A stretch of 64,000 bases of DNA from contig JBAOKB010000147.1 of NCBI GenBank assembly GCA_037044905.1, positions 248,001-312,000 of the forward strand, in the 5' to 3' direction. Position numbers and translations under genes: made by a program. The stretch is from Hortaea werneckii. Its lineage: Eukaryota; Ascomycota; Dothideomycetes; Mycosphaerellales; Teratosphaeriaceae. Below, piece after piece: positions 22,694-34,940 of this stretch. Numbering within the stretch: position 1 is the stretch's first letter; every line of letters begins with the position of its first letter. The notes below the pieces were generated by a model. The model was not told the DNA's origin. It saw only the letters and a list, made by a program, of their open reading frames with translations, and made no database searches.

Positions 22694-25600
22694 ATGGCTA
22701 CGAGGAATGGCGCCAAGGACGAATCGCCGCCCGGCTCGATTCTCCTGGTAATTCACGACTTCGTCGCAAGGAGCGCGGACGAGTTGAGTCTCGCCAAGGG
22801 CGATCGCATAGAGTTGATCGAGAGGGACGATGACTTCGGCGATGGCTGGTTCCTGGGCAGGCACATGGCCAACGGAAGCACAGGCCTGTTCCCTGAAGGT
22901 GAGCGAGCGTGGTCGCCAATGCAACAGGGCGAGGCAGCAGCGAGGACGCCAGCGCCAAACAATATCTCGCAGAGGTAGCTGACGGTAGTGTACAGTCTAT
23001 ACCACCCCGGCGCCGAAGGGAACGCTCGCAAACAACCAGCGGCGGGTAACCGAACAGCATGCGATCAGACACGCGCGAAGTAAGGATGAAATGGCTACAC
23101 AGCATCGACACTCTTCTGCTTCCGCTGCCGTACAGCCCCGCCCTGCCAGCTCTGCCAGCTCTCAAGCTTCGACTCTGGGACAGAACAATCTCCGTACGTC
23201 TCTACCAACACCACCAAACAGCGCCGCACGTACTCAATTCAACGTAGATTCGCCAGTCATGAACGAAACGCTCTCGGTCATCGATGAGCATATCACTGAC
23301 ATGCACACGCCGAGATCCTCGTACGTGAACGGCAATGCCAACAAGCGCGATACTATCACTAGCGTCTACTCGAACCCCCAAGCCCTCAATCGGCTATCGT
23401 ACATCCCCGGCCACGAGACTGATGAGGACGACACTGCGCATACTGAGGAAGAAGTCATGATGTGGAGTCCAGAACGAGTGGCGGAGTATTTGGAAGATCA
23501 CGACGTGGAGAAGGCGCATTGCAACGTCTTCAAGGAGCAAGAGATCAGCGGCGAGGTTTTACTGGCGATGGATCAGAGCAGTCTGTTTATTAAGGAGTTC
23601 GACCTTGGACCTGTTGGCAGGAGACTGAAAACGTGGCATAAGATCAAGGCGCTGCAGGATGAAGTAAGGTCGAATGCGTCGCCAGGGCCGGCAAAGAGCA
23701 ATACGTCAGAATACTCGGCAATGGCGGGAGCAGGTTCGGCGGAAGAGGGCGCGAGCAAGGCTAGGAATCGCAGTTCGACCATTGGCACAGTCCTTCCACG
23801 CGGACTAGAGCCTGGATTGAGACAATCCGTTGATGGAAGGACTAGTACCATGCAGTCCAGCTCGACGTTTACCAGCAACCACGGGCTCGGCCCATCACCT
23901 TTGCCAGCGACGACGTCCACACGGCCTGAAAGTTCGTATAGGCCCTCGGCGCAGAACATTCGACAGATGCAACATGCCCGGCGCCACTCGAGCATCGACT
24001 CCACACATTCAGCCGCGAGGAGCCATCGCAAACACCCTTCGCTCGATCAGAAATGGCAATTCGGCCAGCCTCAAACAGGTACACCTCAAAAGACGATTTC
24101 TGATTTACATTCGCGGGGTCATTCAGCAAGCCATGTGGTGCCGGAGGGTAGCCTGATTATTCCGGCCTCGCCAGGTGAATTGGAACGCGGATATTTCTCG
24201 TCGAATGAAACAGAGAATAGAACATCTTTTGGTGGGAAGAAGGGCAACGTGTTGACCAAGCGACCTTCGAACGCAAGCTCATCCAGTGCGACGGAACCTC
24301 GAAGAAACAGCTTTATATTTAACGGCAGACAGAATGCACAGTCGATTGCACACAGAGTAATTCACTCTGATGACCAACCGCCTGCGAATCCCGCCCATGA
24401 GCCTGCAAGTTCGAAAAGCATTTGGTCCGCGATGAGCGCTGCCCAAGGTGGATTCAGCAGGTCTCACAGTCAAAATTCAGCCACTTCGCCGCCAACTTCA
24501 CCGGTCAGATCTGCAACAAGTCCCGTGCTGCAGATCAAGCCGATGGCCGGTGTTTCCAGCCCTTCGAGCCCAGTCGTGACAAAGCTGGATTGGAACGAGA
24601 AGAAAGGCGCTTCAAATGATGCTTTAGCTGCTAGCTCAGCTGCAGCAGCCATGTCAAATGCAGAGACGACAGCATCGAAAAAGGATGGCGCACCCAGCCC
24701 CACGTTGAGCAGTGGGTTTCGAAGCCTCTTCAGCAATCGACCTAAACCTGCAAGCGGTCTGCGTGCCATAAGCGACGCAGTCACGAAGAACGAGCGCAGC
24801 ACCGCCGGAGCAGCTCCAGCCTTGAAGGAGGGTGAAGTAGTGAACTCTCCAACGCGCACCGGCTCTACGACCCCCAGCACAGAAACTAGGAGTTTTGACC
24901 TGCAGAAGTCGATGGACGGGCAATCGCGAGCTTCAACCGGGAGCACCAACAAACTCCAACCACCACCACCGCCAGCCAATAAACGGCCCAGGCCGAAACC
25001 GAAGAAAGCGACGTCTGCCTACACGCGTGGGCTGCAGAAGCAGACGCCCGCAGAAGCGATGGAAGAAGGTTGTGATTATTCAGGCTGGATGAAGAAGAAA
25101 TCCGGCTCACTCATGACGACGTGGAAATCTCGACTTTTCGTCCTCAAGGGGCGACGGTTGTCCTATTACTATCGGGACGACGATACGGAAGAAAAGGGCT
25201 TGATCGATATCTCCTTCCACCGTGTCCTTCCTGCGACCAACGAGATGCTGACAGGGATGCACGCGGCTATCACTGGTGCGGCGACGCCAGGATCCGCAAG
25301 TCCAGCGATGGCGAGCTCCGGTGGTGCAGGCGGTATCCAAACCACTGCCGAACGAGATCTCAAGGCGAAGCCGCCTTTGCCAGGCGAAGGTGACGAAAGC
25401 GGGATCTTCATCTTCAAGCTCGTCCCGCCCAAAGCCGGGCTAAGTAAAGGTGTGACGTTCACGAAGCCTACGGTGCATTATTTCGCAGTCAATTCCAGGC
25501 AGGAGGGTCGGCTGTGGATGGCCGCTTTAATGAAGGCGACGATCGACCGGGATGATGATGGAGCAGTGACTACGACGTATAATCAGAAGACTATCTCACT

Positions 25601-25925
25601 GGCGAAAGCGCGCGCAAGGAAGGAACGGCCGCCAGCGTTGAAGGAACTGGAGGAAGGCGGGAGTTTGGAGAAGATAATGGCGGAGCTGGACGGCGGCGAA
25701 GACTCCCAGGGCGATGTCAAGGGCCTCGGCATCGGAGGCCTTTCGGGAGAGCCGAGCGATGATGCGGCGCTCGCGGGCGCGGAGAAGGACAAGGGGAAGG
25801 AAACCCCGGATGGCGCCAGCTCGATTGCTCCTGCGAGTACGGTGGCGACGACGGAGGGGAGTGGGAGTGCGGACGAGCTGAATGAGAAGGAGAGGGAGGC
25901 CGTCGCGCTTCATTCTGTGGGCTAG
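22694..25925 (+). CDS. Boi1/Boi2-like polarity protein (SH3-SAM-PH)
   Basis: Cortical scaffold of the Boi family, which in yeast links Cdc42, Bem1 and the exocyst at growth sites. Two exons, 22694-22898 and 22996-25925, give 1044 residues with an intact frame. The SH3 domain is at about residues 15-70 (VIHDFVARSADELSLAKGD, DGWFLGR, GLFPE, the intron splitting its end). The SAM domain is at about 223-290 (WSPERVAEYLEDHDVEKAHC to LKTWHKIKAL). A Ser-rich disordered region follows. A proline-rich patch (PPPPPANKRPRP) precedes the PH domain at about 761-915 (YSGWMKKKSGSLMTTWKSR to WMAALMKA). The PH domain has a Gly/Ala/Ser-rich insertion of about 50 residues in a loop. The exon junction restores FPEVYTTPAP, which supports the splice sites. 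Confidence 0.92.
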
Positions 25926-26424
25926 CAGCTTGGGCAGAAGTGTGACCAGGCTTTTGAAGGCGTCGAGCTCGCGAAGCTGCCGGCGCTAATTTCACGAAGC
26001 GGATGATGCATGTCGCGATGTTTCAGTGATACACTGAACGGTCAATCAAGGGTGGGCTTACAGGAGGAAGGGAAACATGCTATGCCATCATAATTTTTTA
26101 TCTACGCTTTGGACGACTTATAGGCGGATCATCTCATTGGGGAAGGAATGAAACGATGAAGGAAACGAGGACGAACGGCACTCTTGATCAACTTTCCCGA
26201 ACCCTTTGCCTCTGTGACAATTGCTCTTGCACCTCCAGAGTCATGTCGGGTATTAATGCATTCGGAAAGGAGCTCACTTGGAAGGGAAAGTGAGATTTCA
26301 CTTCTTTAGCACATTATGTAACACTTAATATACCTTTTGTTTCCAACAACGTCCTCTCACTTCTGAACATCCTTGCCCTCCTTCACTCGTCCCATCCTGG
26401 TCGCTCCACTGCGTACGCCTAAGA
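25926..26424. other. Convergent intergenic region
   Basis: The 3' ends of the Boi-like (+) and GH2 (-) genes meet here. Nothing further is recognised. Confidence 0.4.
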
Positions 26425-28727
26425 TCAGAGCATGGCCATGGAAGAGTTCGACCTTGCTGCTGCTGCATCGTATAGGCTTTGGATATCGGCCTGCCACTGC
26501 GCTACATCCGGTCGTAAGATCCTTCGATCGTAGGTCAAAAGCCCGTTGACTTCGCCCTCAACGTCGGTAGTCTGCGTCCAAACGCCACCTTTAAAATCCA
26601 CAGTCAGCAAACGTCATCACCCGATGCTTACAACTTTTTCCCAAGGAGGGTAGTGTACTCACCCGAGCAGGCATACATAGCCGTCTGATCCCGCAGCTCC
26701 CCCAACAGCACATGGCCCCGATAATTCCACGCCTCAAGCGTCTCGTCAATCTCGTACGTCTGGTCAATCGTATCGATCGCCGCCTGCACATTCCACAGGT
26801 GGTCGATGGAGACATTATTCCCCGTCCCGCCGAACTCGCCCTGGAAGCCAATGCGGCTGGGATCGTAGGGGCCGGAGGGCGACGAGTAGAAGGGCGACCC
26901 GCACTGCGGGTTCGCGTAGTGGTGGTTGTCGTCGAAGTCGCCCGCCCCGTGGTCGTACCATCCGGACACGGCGTCGACGAGGCGCGTGGGATCGAGCTGG
27001 CGCACGCGGTCTGTGAGGCTGAATTCCGGGTTCGAGGTCTCGCGCAGTTGGCCCCAGCCTTCGTTGTAGATGACGTAGGTCACGATGCTGGGGAAGGCGC
27101 GTTGTTGGACGATGAGCAGGTCGAGCTGGCGTTCGAACTCGGCTTGTTGGTCGGCGTTGGGGAGGATGGGGACGCTGGTGCAGTTGTCGAGGGTTTGGGA
27201 ACCGGTGCGGAGGGAGGGCATGTCTTGGATCACGAGGATGCCGATCTCGTCGCACGCTTGGTAGTAGAGGGCTGGCTCGACTTTGATCTGTGTAAAGCAG
27301 TTTAGTATTTGAATGGAGTCAGATGTGCGCATCTTGACGAGAAATGCTCACGTGTTTGCGCAGCATGTTGAACCCCAGTTTCTTCAGGGTGTGGATGTCG
27401 TATACCATGGCCTCGCGGTTAGGCGGGAGGTAAATCCCATCAGGCCAGAATCCCTGGTCCAGCGTTCCAAATTGGAACACGAAGTCGCCGTTGAGCAATG
27501 GCCTCTGGATTCCGTCGATTTCGCCACGGCCCACTGTACGGAACCCGGTGTAGCTGGTGACTTGGTCTCCGCCCATGGAGATATGGAGATCGTACAGCGT
27601 CGGAGAGTCCGGAGACCATAGCTTAGGAGAATCAACGGAGAATGTGAAAGCCTCGTCGGCGGTGCCCTGGTGCGTGCAAATGCTGCGATTGCTACCACGC
27701 TCCACGACCGAGATCTCTACTGAGCTGCCGGCTTGATTGAGACTGAACACAGTGGCATTGACTGGGAGGGGTGAGCGATCAGACAAATTGTAAAGAATAC
27801 TGGAAGAATCGACTTACCTTGCCCATCCATGCCTGCTTGGATATTAAGCTGGGTGATGTGGTCGGCAGGAGCTGACTCGATCCACACACTCTGCCATATG
27901 CCGCTGCAGGGAGTATAGAAGATGTGTGAGGGGTTCAACGTCTGTTTTCCTATGGGAATGTCGTAGCCTTCACTGTCTGTCGAGGGTTGTCAGTAACGCT
28001 CATCGAAACAGAGGACATTGCCGGTATCCAGATTGCAAGGCGAGGAGTCATGTACCTGTAGGGTCATGGACGAAGATCAAGCTGGTGCGAATTTAGCATT
28101 TCATCACCTCCACGGAAAGAGAAGGTGCATACAGTTCATTTGTGCCATTGGTGGCGAGGTAATCAGTCACGTCGACCGTGAAAGCGAAATAGCCGCCGCG
28201 ATGGAAACTTGCATTCTGGCCATTGACATAGATAGTCGCTTCATAATCGATAGCTCCAAAGTTTAGCAGCGTGCGTTCTCCAGTCCATTGGGAAGGAACG
28301 TCAAAGGAAGTGGAGAACCACGAGTAAAGCATGTCCTTCCCTTGGATACCTTGGCGATTGTTAGTAACGCGCTTATAAGCTGATTTCATGTTCTGGAGAT
28401 CGTACCAGAGAGACCGCTTTCGAGACATGAAGGTACCAGGACCTCATTGGATAGAGCCTGGTTGAAAGGGGGATCATTCACAGCATCAAGACTCGAGGCA
28501 TTCTGGTAGGTCCAGATCCCATTCAAGCTTTGCCATTGTGAACGTTTGAGCTGAGGCCGCGGATGCTCTGGCCATGGATCGGTGCCGGCCTCATACGTCC
28601 AAGGCGTATCGAGAGGAGGTTCCTTGACAGCATAGCTGCTAGTGTTATTGGTTGCTTGACGTGGGTACTTCAGCGCAGTAGCAGTACAAGTCGCTGCGAG
28701 AGCAGAGGTCACCAACGGAACAAACAT
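26425..28727 (-). CDS. Glycoside hydrolase family 2 protein, secreted (7 exons)
   Basis: Beta-glycosidase of the GH2 clan (beta-galactosidase, glucuronidase and mannosidase relatives), 640 residues. Exons on the minus strand are 28727-28406, 28349-28133, 28081-28056 (26 nt), 27976-27818, 27761-27352, 27287-26663 and 26588-26425. All are GT-AG and the phases close exactly, so this gene is undamaged. A signal peptide (MFVPLVTSALAATCTATALKYP) leads into the sugar-binding jelly roll (WQSLNGIWTYQN, FGAIDYEATIYVNGQ, SGIWQSVWIES). The Ig-like domain and the TIM barrel follow. The proposed acid/base Glu is in VIYNEGWGQL and the nucleophile in GFQGEFGG. The C-terminus has the WTQTTDVEGEVNGLLTYDRR box. 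Substrate specificity cannot be inferred. Confidence 0.9.
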
Positions 28728-29690
28728 GATGCGCGTGAGAACAAAATGTTTGCGGGATGCATGTCCCCCGGGTGGAACGACGCAGGCTATATAGTCCCAT
28801 TACCTATGCATGCTGCCTCCGACGAGCCTGTTCATCCCCCACAAGGAATCCTACACTGCAGCTTCATAACCCTCGTTAGTCCCTTGGCCCTGCACTCTCT
28901 CCACGGGGGGAAGTCGATGTAGATCCATTCCATCGAACCTGATGACCGCCGGGAGGTGCATAATGCCTGACGGCTGTACCTCCGCATAGAGAAGAGGAGT
29001 AAGTGGAGGAGGACGGTAGTCGGTAGGATGCCAAGAAGGATCGACCCCTTGGCGTTGTGCCACGTGCGGAAACCTCATCCTGACCTCGTGCCCTGTGATG
29101 CTGAACTCGTGGCATGTCGTGTCTCACAAAGGGACCGCCTGAGTGCAGAGTACGGAAGTACAAGCGCTTGACAGTTCATTGATGCGAGCACAAAGAGTAT
29201 GCTGCTCGGATTGAGACTGCGAACTCATTGATGCCAGCTCCAGCAATCACAGCGTCGATCATGAGCTACTGCATATGGCCTGCACATATTAGGCAAGCGC
29301 TCAAGCTTTACGGCGGGCATCCCATGTATTGCTAGGCCCCGGATGGGAAGCTTGCCTGTTCCTATTGATGTTCCTGCGCCTGCGGAGGGATGACGCGATT
29401 CCCTCCAATCAGGTCTTGCCTTCCGGGCATGGCCAACTGACAGCTTTGGAACGTGATCTTTGATCATTGCCATTGTGTGGGAGGTCTGGATGGATACTGA
29501 CCTGATGGATTTGAGTCACTTGAATTGTACGTCCGAAGATTGCAGGAGTTTGAGCGCAAGGTCTACAATTTTCGGTGGATACTGCAGTAAGCAACAAGAA
29601 CACTTTTCTCTATTTCAACTTGCTATCGTGCTACTTCATTATCGCATACTATCCAATTCTCTTCGATGTGGCATTCATCGCCATTCTAGC
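28728..29690. other. Intergenic, no gene seen
   Basis: Promoter of the GH2 gene and 3' side of the secreted PAN-like gene. Short open frames on both strands show no family features. Confidence 0.4.
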
Positions 29691-31298
29691 TTAATGGAAC
29701 TTGCCATCGTCAAGGTTCTTGAGGGAGTAAGTCCAGCTGTTCTTGACATCGAACCGGTCCCTACCGCTGTGGGTGCCCTTGAAGCCAGCCCACTCAGGCG
29801 AGAGGTGAGTGTCGAAGATCTGGCAGTAGGTACCCTGGGCCTTGCCGTTCTTGTGAACCACTTCGAAATGGGTTAGCAGACGTTCGGAGCTGGAACATGA
29901 CGGTGTACTTACTGTAGCTGTTGAACATGTTGACTGGAGTGTAGCTCTTAGCACCCTTCGATCGCGCGCCTTCCTTGTTCTTCTGGGTCTGAGCCTGAGC
30001 GTAGTGGGCGCAGTTGAATGGGTTGTACGGGCCTGGGTAGAAGTGAGATCCCATCCAGTAGTTACCACCGCCCGAGATGGCACCGTTGTCGCACTTTTCC
30101 GGCTTGTCCTAGGGAGAGTCAGCGAACGGCTCGTTGGGCTGCGATGTAGTAGTCAATAATGCTTACCCAGCCGTCTTGGTCAGGAGGCTAGAGCAAAGTT
30201 AGCAAGAGTCGTCGTCTTATGAGGTGGTAATTTGAAAGCTTACAGTGGTGTTGTTGGTCTTGTCGTAGCCGTTGGAGCCGACGACGACGGTCTGGAAGTC
30301 CTCGCGGTTGTCACCGGTGTTGGTAGCGGATTCCTCATCGATGTCAGAGCCCCACAGGGAGCACTTGTAGTTGGTAATCGAGGACGGATTCGGGCAGTAG
30401 GTGGACTCGTTGTCGCCCTTAGTGGGGTTCAAAGAGGGGTCGCGCTCGATGTAAATGTTGAAGGCCCTGATTTGATACATTAGCAGCTGCTTCAAGTAGA
30501 GTGGTGGAATGCAACGTACGTGCAGAGGTCGGTGTTATCGCAGTGAGCAGCGCATCCAGCCACGTCGTATGACTCCAGGGTGTAGAAGGTGATGTAGGAG
30601 TTGCCGCTGACGGAGGCATCCAAATCCTGGAAGACCTGCTCGTAGCCCGACGGGGTCTCGGCATTCTGCGCCTGCTGGTGGAACTCAGAGTACGACTTGA
30701 AAGCCTCAACGGTGTCGGGAGAGACCTTTGGGCCGTAGCCGTCAGGCTGGACAGCGCAAGGGTCCTCAGGGTTGATGAAGCCGCAGTACGTTCCATCCTC
30801 CGGGGTCTAAATATGGACGTTAGCACAGAAACGAATGTCTACATGGCGACAGACCTACCGTTGGGCACGAAGTGCTGGAGGAGGTTGTAGCAGTCCCCGT
30901 GGTTTGCACAGATGTGGTCGAAGGAGCCGAGGAGGTCACAGGTTTGCGACTGATGAGGTCGTGGACTTGGCGGAAGAGGTGACCTTCTTAGTCTCGCCCC
31001 ATCCACCCCAGCCACCACGCTTCTCCAAAGCAGAGCTGGGCTGCTCCGTCGAGGCCGCGCTTGCGGATGCTCCGGTGACACTGGCACTCGCTTCCGTGTT
31101 GATGGCAGCGGAGATGGACTGCGCGAGCGAGGCAGAGTTAACGCCCGTCGAAGAGCTAGTAGCCACTGCGGTGGTCGGTGGAGCGGTGTTGGTAGGAGAA
31201 GGGGCATTCAGGACTGCAGCAAGATCAAATTGCTGAGGCGCTGGTGCAGCAGCGGCAATGTGGGCCAAGGCCGCAGCGAAGGCGATGTTGGATCTCAT
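29691..31298 (-). CDS. Secreted Cys-rich protein with PAN/Apple-like segment, unknown function (6 exons)
   Basis: Predicted 445-residue extracellular protein. Exons on the minus strand are 31298-30859, 30806-30520, 30466-30244, 30187-30167 (only 21 nt, encoding PPDQDGW), 30108-29913 and 29860-29691. It begins with a signal peptide (MRSNIAFAAALAHIAAAAPAP), then an Ala/Ser/Thr-rich region with a Kex2-like KR site before GGWGGWG. The second half has many Cys. It includes DVAGCAAHCDNTDLCTAFN, which has the spacing of a PAN/Apple core, and later CPNPSS and KCSLWGS. One A is missing in the run at 30943-30945 (plus strand, TTT). Adding it joins the S/T linker to the Cys-rich part and makes all phases fit. 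The last acceptor (GAAG) is atypical. I recognise the layout from uncharacterised ascomycete proteins but no function. Confidence 0.75.
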
Positions 31299-33248
31299 AC
31301 TGGTGATCTCGGGAGAGTGATGAAGATCGTTTTGTTGCTGCAGTGGAAAAGAGGACTGCGGAGTGATGAATAGAGAGGGATAACCTTCATGGAGGTCAAA
31401 GACCTACCTTTATATCTTTTATCCTGGGAAGCAATGGAGGTCTGGCCAAGGTAGCGTCAGGAATTCCCATTTGCTATGTTTAGACGCGACGCTATTGCCG
31501 TTGCTAGCTATCGGGATCTGAAGCACCAGATGATACGCATTTGGCGAAGACCATGAGGCCATTGTGGGACCAGCAACCACGAGGAAGCGCATGTCGTCGT
31601 CCGATATCGAGAGTCTGGTTGGACACTGTTCACCACAGGGTCGATGCGCTAGCTCGAAAGCTTCTCTCTCGTGGCGTCCGGGAAACGGCGCCTAGCAATG
31701 GAGCCATGTTCCACGCGCCGTTACTCGATGTCTAGAGGTCTCTTGGGCGCCCGTATACAGAGAAGGAGAGGCCATCGAGCACCAGAAACGTCCTTTTCGA
31801 AAACATGAACAAGCCAACCCAGGCTTTGTCAAATCGCAGACCATCATAACGACGGTCATCAGATTCAATGACCTCACAATGCCATAGTCAATGCTTTCTC
31901 CAGAAATCGTCATTTTCTCCATAGTCCATCCTCCGCTCGATTCCTTGCATTAGATTGTGGGCCAGAATAGAGTATATCCGGTTCCAGAGTGTGGTCCTGA
32001 GCAGGGACGTCAGGGCTTCGGACGCTTGAACATCAGCTAAGAACCACACTTGCATTGTCCCCTCATGCGCGCGTGCCATAGTCAGAGCTTGATCATGCCA
32101 TTTCAGGAAATGTAGGGTTACAGGACTGAATAAGCGTGCAAAGTGGACATCGGCGTCCGCGGCAGAGGCGAATGACCTCCCAGTGACCATGGGCCCATGG
32201 TGGATACTATACGATCCTGGGAATGGCGCGGCAGTCAGTAAAACTAGGCGTTTGAACAACCCGTTCGTTTTTGAGGAGTAGTGTGAAAGCGATCAGTAGT
32301 GAAGGTTGAGCCGGCCAGCATCTGTGCACATCATGAGCTAAGCATTGGTCCAGGTTAGTGGAAGAGCTTGCTGAAGAGCCAATCGACGCCGCCATCCTTT
32401 TCGAAATATACAAGGCCTCGTCGAATTCATCCCCGAGATACCAACGAAGCCGTGGCGAGACAGTCAGGAAAAATCACGCAATGTTGCTGATTGCATTTGT
32501 GCTGCGACCTAATGGTTCACTGCGTTGCGAAGCCAAGGTGTTCACCGCGAGGATGATAGACTCGTAGCGAATCGCAGCACGATACGACATGAACGAGGCT
32601 CCACTACTGCATCGGGGACAGGCGAAGGAAGTGGTCTCAAGCATTATTTTCAGCATCTCGTGTTTCTTGCGGCGGCAGAGTTCAAGGCGATGTCGCCTTT
32701 CCTTCTTCAAGAGACCACGCTACTACGGCCCGGCGCGACTTCCGAAACTATAGCACCAACCCAAATATGCCGAATTATCCTCAAGTCCCGATCTCAAATG
32801 CGTGCTGGTTGTTGGTACCAACCGTACCTTGACCATTGAGCACATGAAGCGCTGCTCAATCAATGGAGTGGGAACCTGACATCCCACGGCAATTGTTCCG
32901 CTGGATGTTTGCCTTCATTGGATTTATCCAAGCATTCCGTGGAAGAAGATAAGCTCACGAGCTTGTCCGAAATGCATGTCTGCGGCACCCGCGGAAACAC
33001 CGGTTGCGGACATGACTGATTGAGCCGTGGACGCCCTCCTGCGATGCGCTATGGCCTCACCATGAGGCCGAATGGCCATTACGAGAAGGTGGACTTGGAC
33101 CATACCGCCCCTTTGAGCTAGTAGCGACGCAAGGGTACACCTTATTGTTTACACATGGAGACACCCTTCCCTTGATTGGCAAATGCTTCCAGCCGGCGAG
33201 TGTCCCGAGGGCTGCACAGCCATCGATTTACGGACGAAAATTACCTGA
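31299..33248. other. Gene-free stretch of about 2 kb
   Basis: I cannot support a gene here. A 123-codon open frame on the minus strand (31888-32259) looks mildly protein-like but lacks a recognised family. The left part is the promoter of the secreted protein gene. Confidence 0.35.
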
Positions 33249-34390
33249 TCAATGCCAATACTTGATGCTGATGCCCTTGCATCCCTCCCATCCCCGATCC
33301 AATGCTTGAACAACTTCATCAGGCAAAGGGCCTTTCTCCAGATCGATGAGATTCTGCTCGATATGCTTCGTACTTGAAGCACCGATGATAACGGCGTCTC
33401 CATTCTCACGCTTGAGCTGGCTGTGGTGGGTCATCCACCGCAGTGCGCATTCGGCCTCGGTGATCCGTGCTTTTTAGCGACCGGACGGAGGATGTCGAGC
33501 GCATTGAAGTATGCGTCGCTCCAATACCGCATGCGGTACATCTTGCCTTGCCACTTGTTGGGGTCGAAGCGTGATCCTGCCTCAATCGAGCTATCTTGAT
33601 CGTCTCGGTGGTATCGCGAGGTCAAATATCCACCTGCGAGAGGATTGTAGTTGTAGAATGCAATCCCATAGTGCCTCAAACAGGGGAAGAGCTCAGGCTC
33701 AACGGACCTGTGCAGTGCATTATACCTGGTAAGCTAAGGTCAGTATCAAGCTCTGCGGAATTGCTTTTGTGCTTCAGAGATTCACGTACACGCCTTGATA
33801 GACATCAGGCATTTTCCAGCCGTTGTTCTTGCACATCTCGCAGATCTGACTGACTTCCCAGGCTTGATAATTGCTGATACCTAGGCGTCTGAAGTGACCC
33901 TCCTTGTACAGGTCGTTCACAGCCTTCATGGTGACTTCGTATGGCGTAGTACGGTCTGGACCATGAAGGTACCACATGTCGACTTTGTCTGTCTTCAAAG
34001 CTTCGAGACTTTTCATCAGGTTCTTACGCAGGCCTTCTGGATCGTGGCGAAGCTCAGAGTCCCAGCTTCCAGGGACACCTTTGCCAGCAGTTGGTTTCCA
34101 TGGTCAGGCCTCTTTCCTGCCATTTCAGATCACCCAGCATCTCTTCTGAACTGCCATTGCCGTAGGCACGAGCAGTATCTATCTCCTTGTGTCCATGGTT
34201 TTGGAAGATGTCGAGTATGGCGCTGGCGTTATCAGCATCATGCACCCGGGACTGTTCGGCGCCTGTGTTATGTCAGTCGTTTATGTAGCAACATAACCAA
34301 TTAGGTTCTTCAGGGGAGCAGTTCACCTTCTTTGCCAAACGTCATTGCCCCGAAGACAATGTTTACGGCAGTCTTCTGCATAGCAGTCAT
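33249..34390 (-). CDS. Aldo/keto reductase, AKR7-like (3 exons, three apparent 1-base gaps)
   Basis: NADPH-dependent carbonyl reductase of the aldo/keto reductase superfamily, closest in layout to aflatoxin-aldehyde-reductase-like AKR7 proteins. Exons on the minus strand are 34390-34327, 34262-33790 and 33725-33249. Diagnostic segments are VFGAMTFG, EIDTARAYGNGSSEEMLG with the catalytic Asp and Tyr, DMWYLHGPDR with the catalytic His, LGISNY, YNPLAGGYL and the cofactor segment VIIGASSTKHIEQN. Single bases appear to be missing at 34091-34092 (TT), 34080-34082 (TTT) and 33465-33466 (CC). With these restored all three exons are in phase and the protein is about 338 residues, normal for the family. 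The physiological substrate is unknown. The gene is divergent from the SET-domain gene. Confidence 0.82.
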
Positions 34391-34940
34391 TTTTGCTGTT
34401 ACTTGCGCGTCTTGTTCGGGAATGAATAGGCTTGATAAGGGAAAATCACGCCACGCTGAAGAGTCAGCTCTCCTCAAAACCTCGCCTACTGTCAATCTCT
34501 TATAGTAAATCGCCACCTACCTTGCGCACGCTGCTCATGATGTCAATAAGAACATCAAAGCGGAGTTAGGACATTAGCTCCCGGAATTATCGTAACCCCT
34601 TGCCTACTCAGTAGCGGGTACAGCATGGTGGAAAGTCCAGATTCATCTTCGGAATCGAAAGTCCATTGTCTTCACTAGCCAATCTCGCCTATGCTTGATA
34701 ATAAAGATTGGAGGTAGGACGGCAGTGAGAATGGAGATGCCGGACGTACAGCGGAGATAAAGCCTTACATTGGAGCTAACCTAAGGTGAGATGATGGATG
34801 GCTGTAAGGATGCCTGAAAAGAGCTGGCAGCCTCAGCGCAAACAACAATTTTGTGCAACTCAACGATGCCCTACGAGGGACAATTGGATGCTCGAGCATG
34901 ACCGCATAGTCAGCTTCCGAACGTGTAGCACGCTGTCATC
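34391..34940. other. Divergent promoter between AKR and SET genes
   Basis: About 550 bases between two divergent starts. No element is recognised with confidence. Confidence 0.4.

Noticed and set aside
26712..27305. 197-codon frame antisense to the GH2 gene
   Set aside because: Complement shadow of a well-supported GH2 exon; Val/Gly/Ala/Arg-rich as expected for a GC-rich antisense frame.
31888..32259. 123-codon minus-strand open frame
   Set aside because: No family motif, no splice partners that extend it, and neighbouring sequence is non-coding in appearance.
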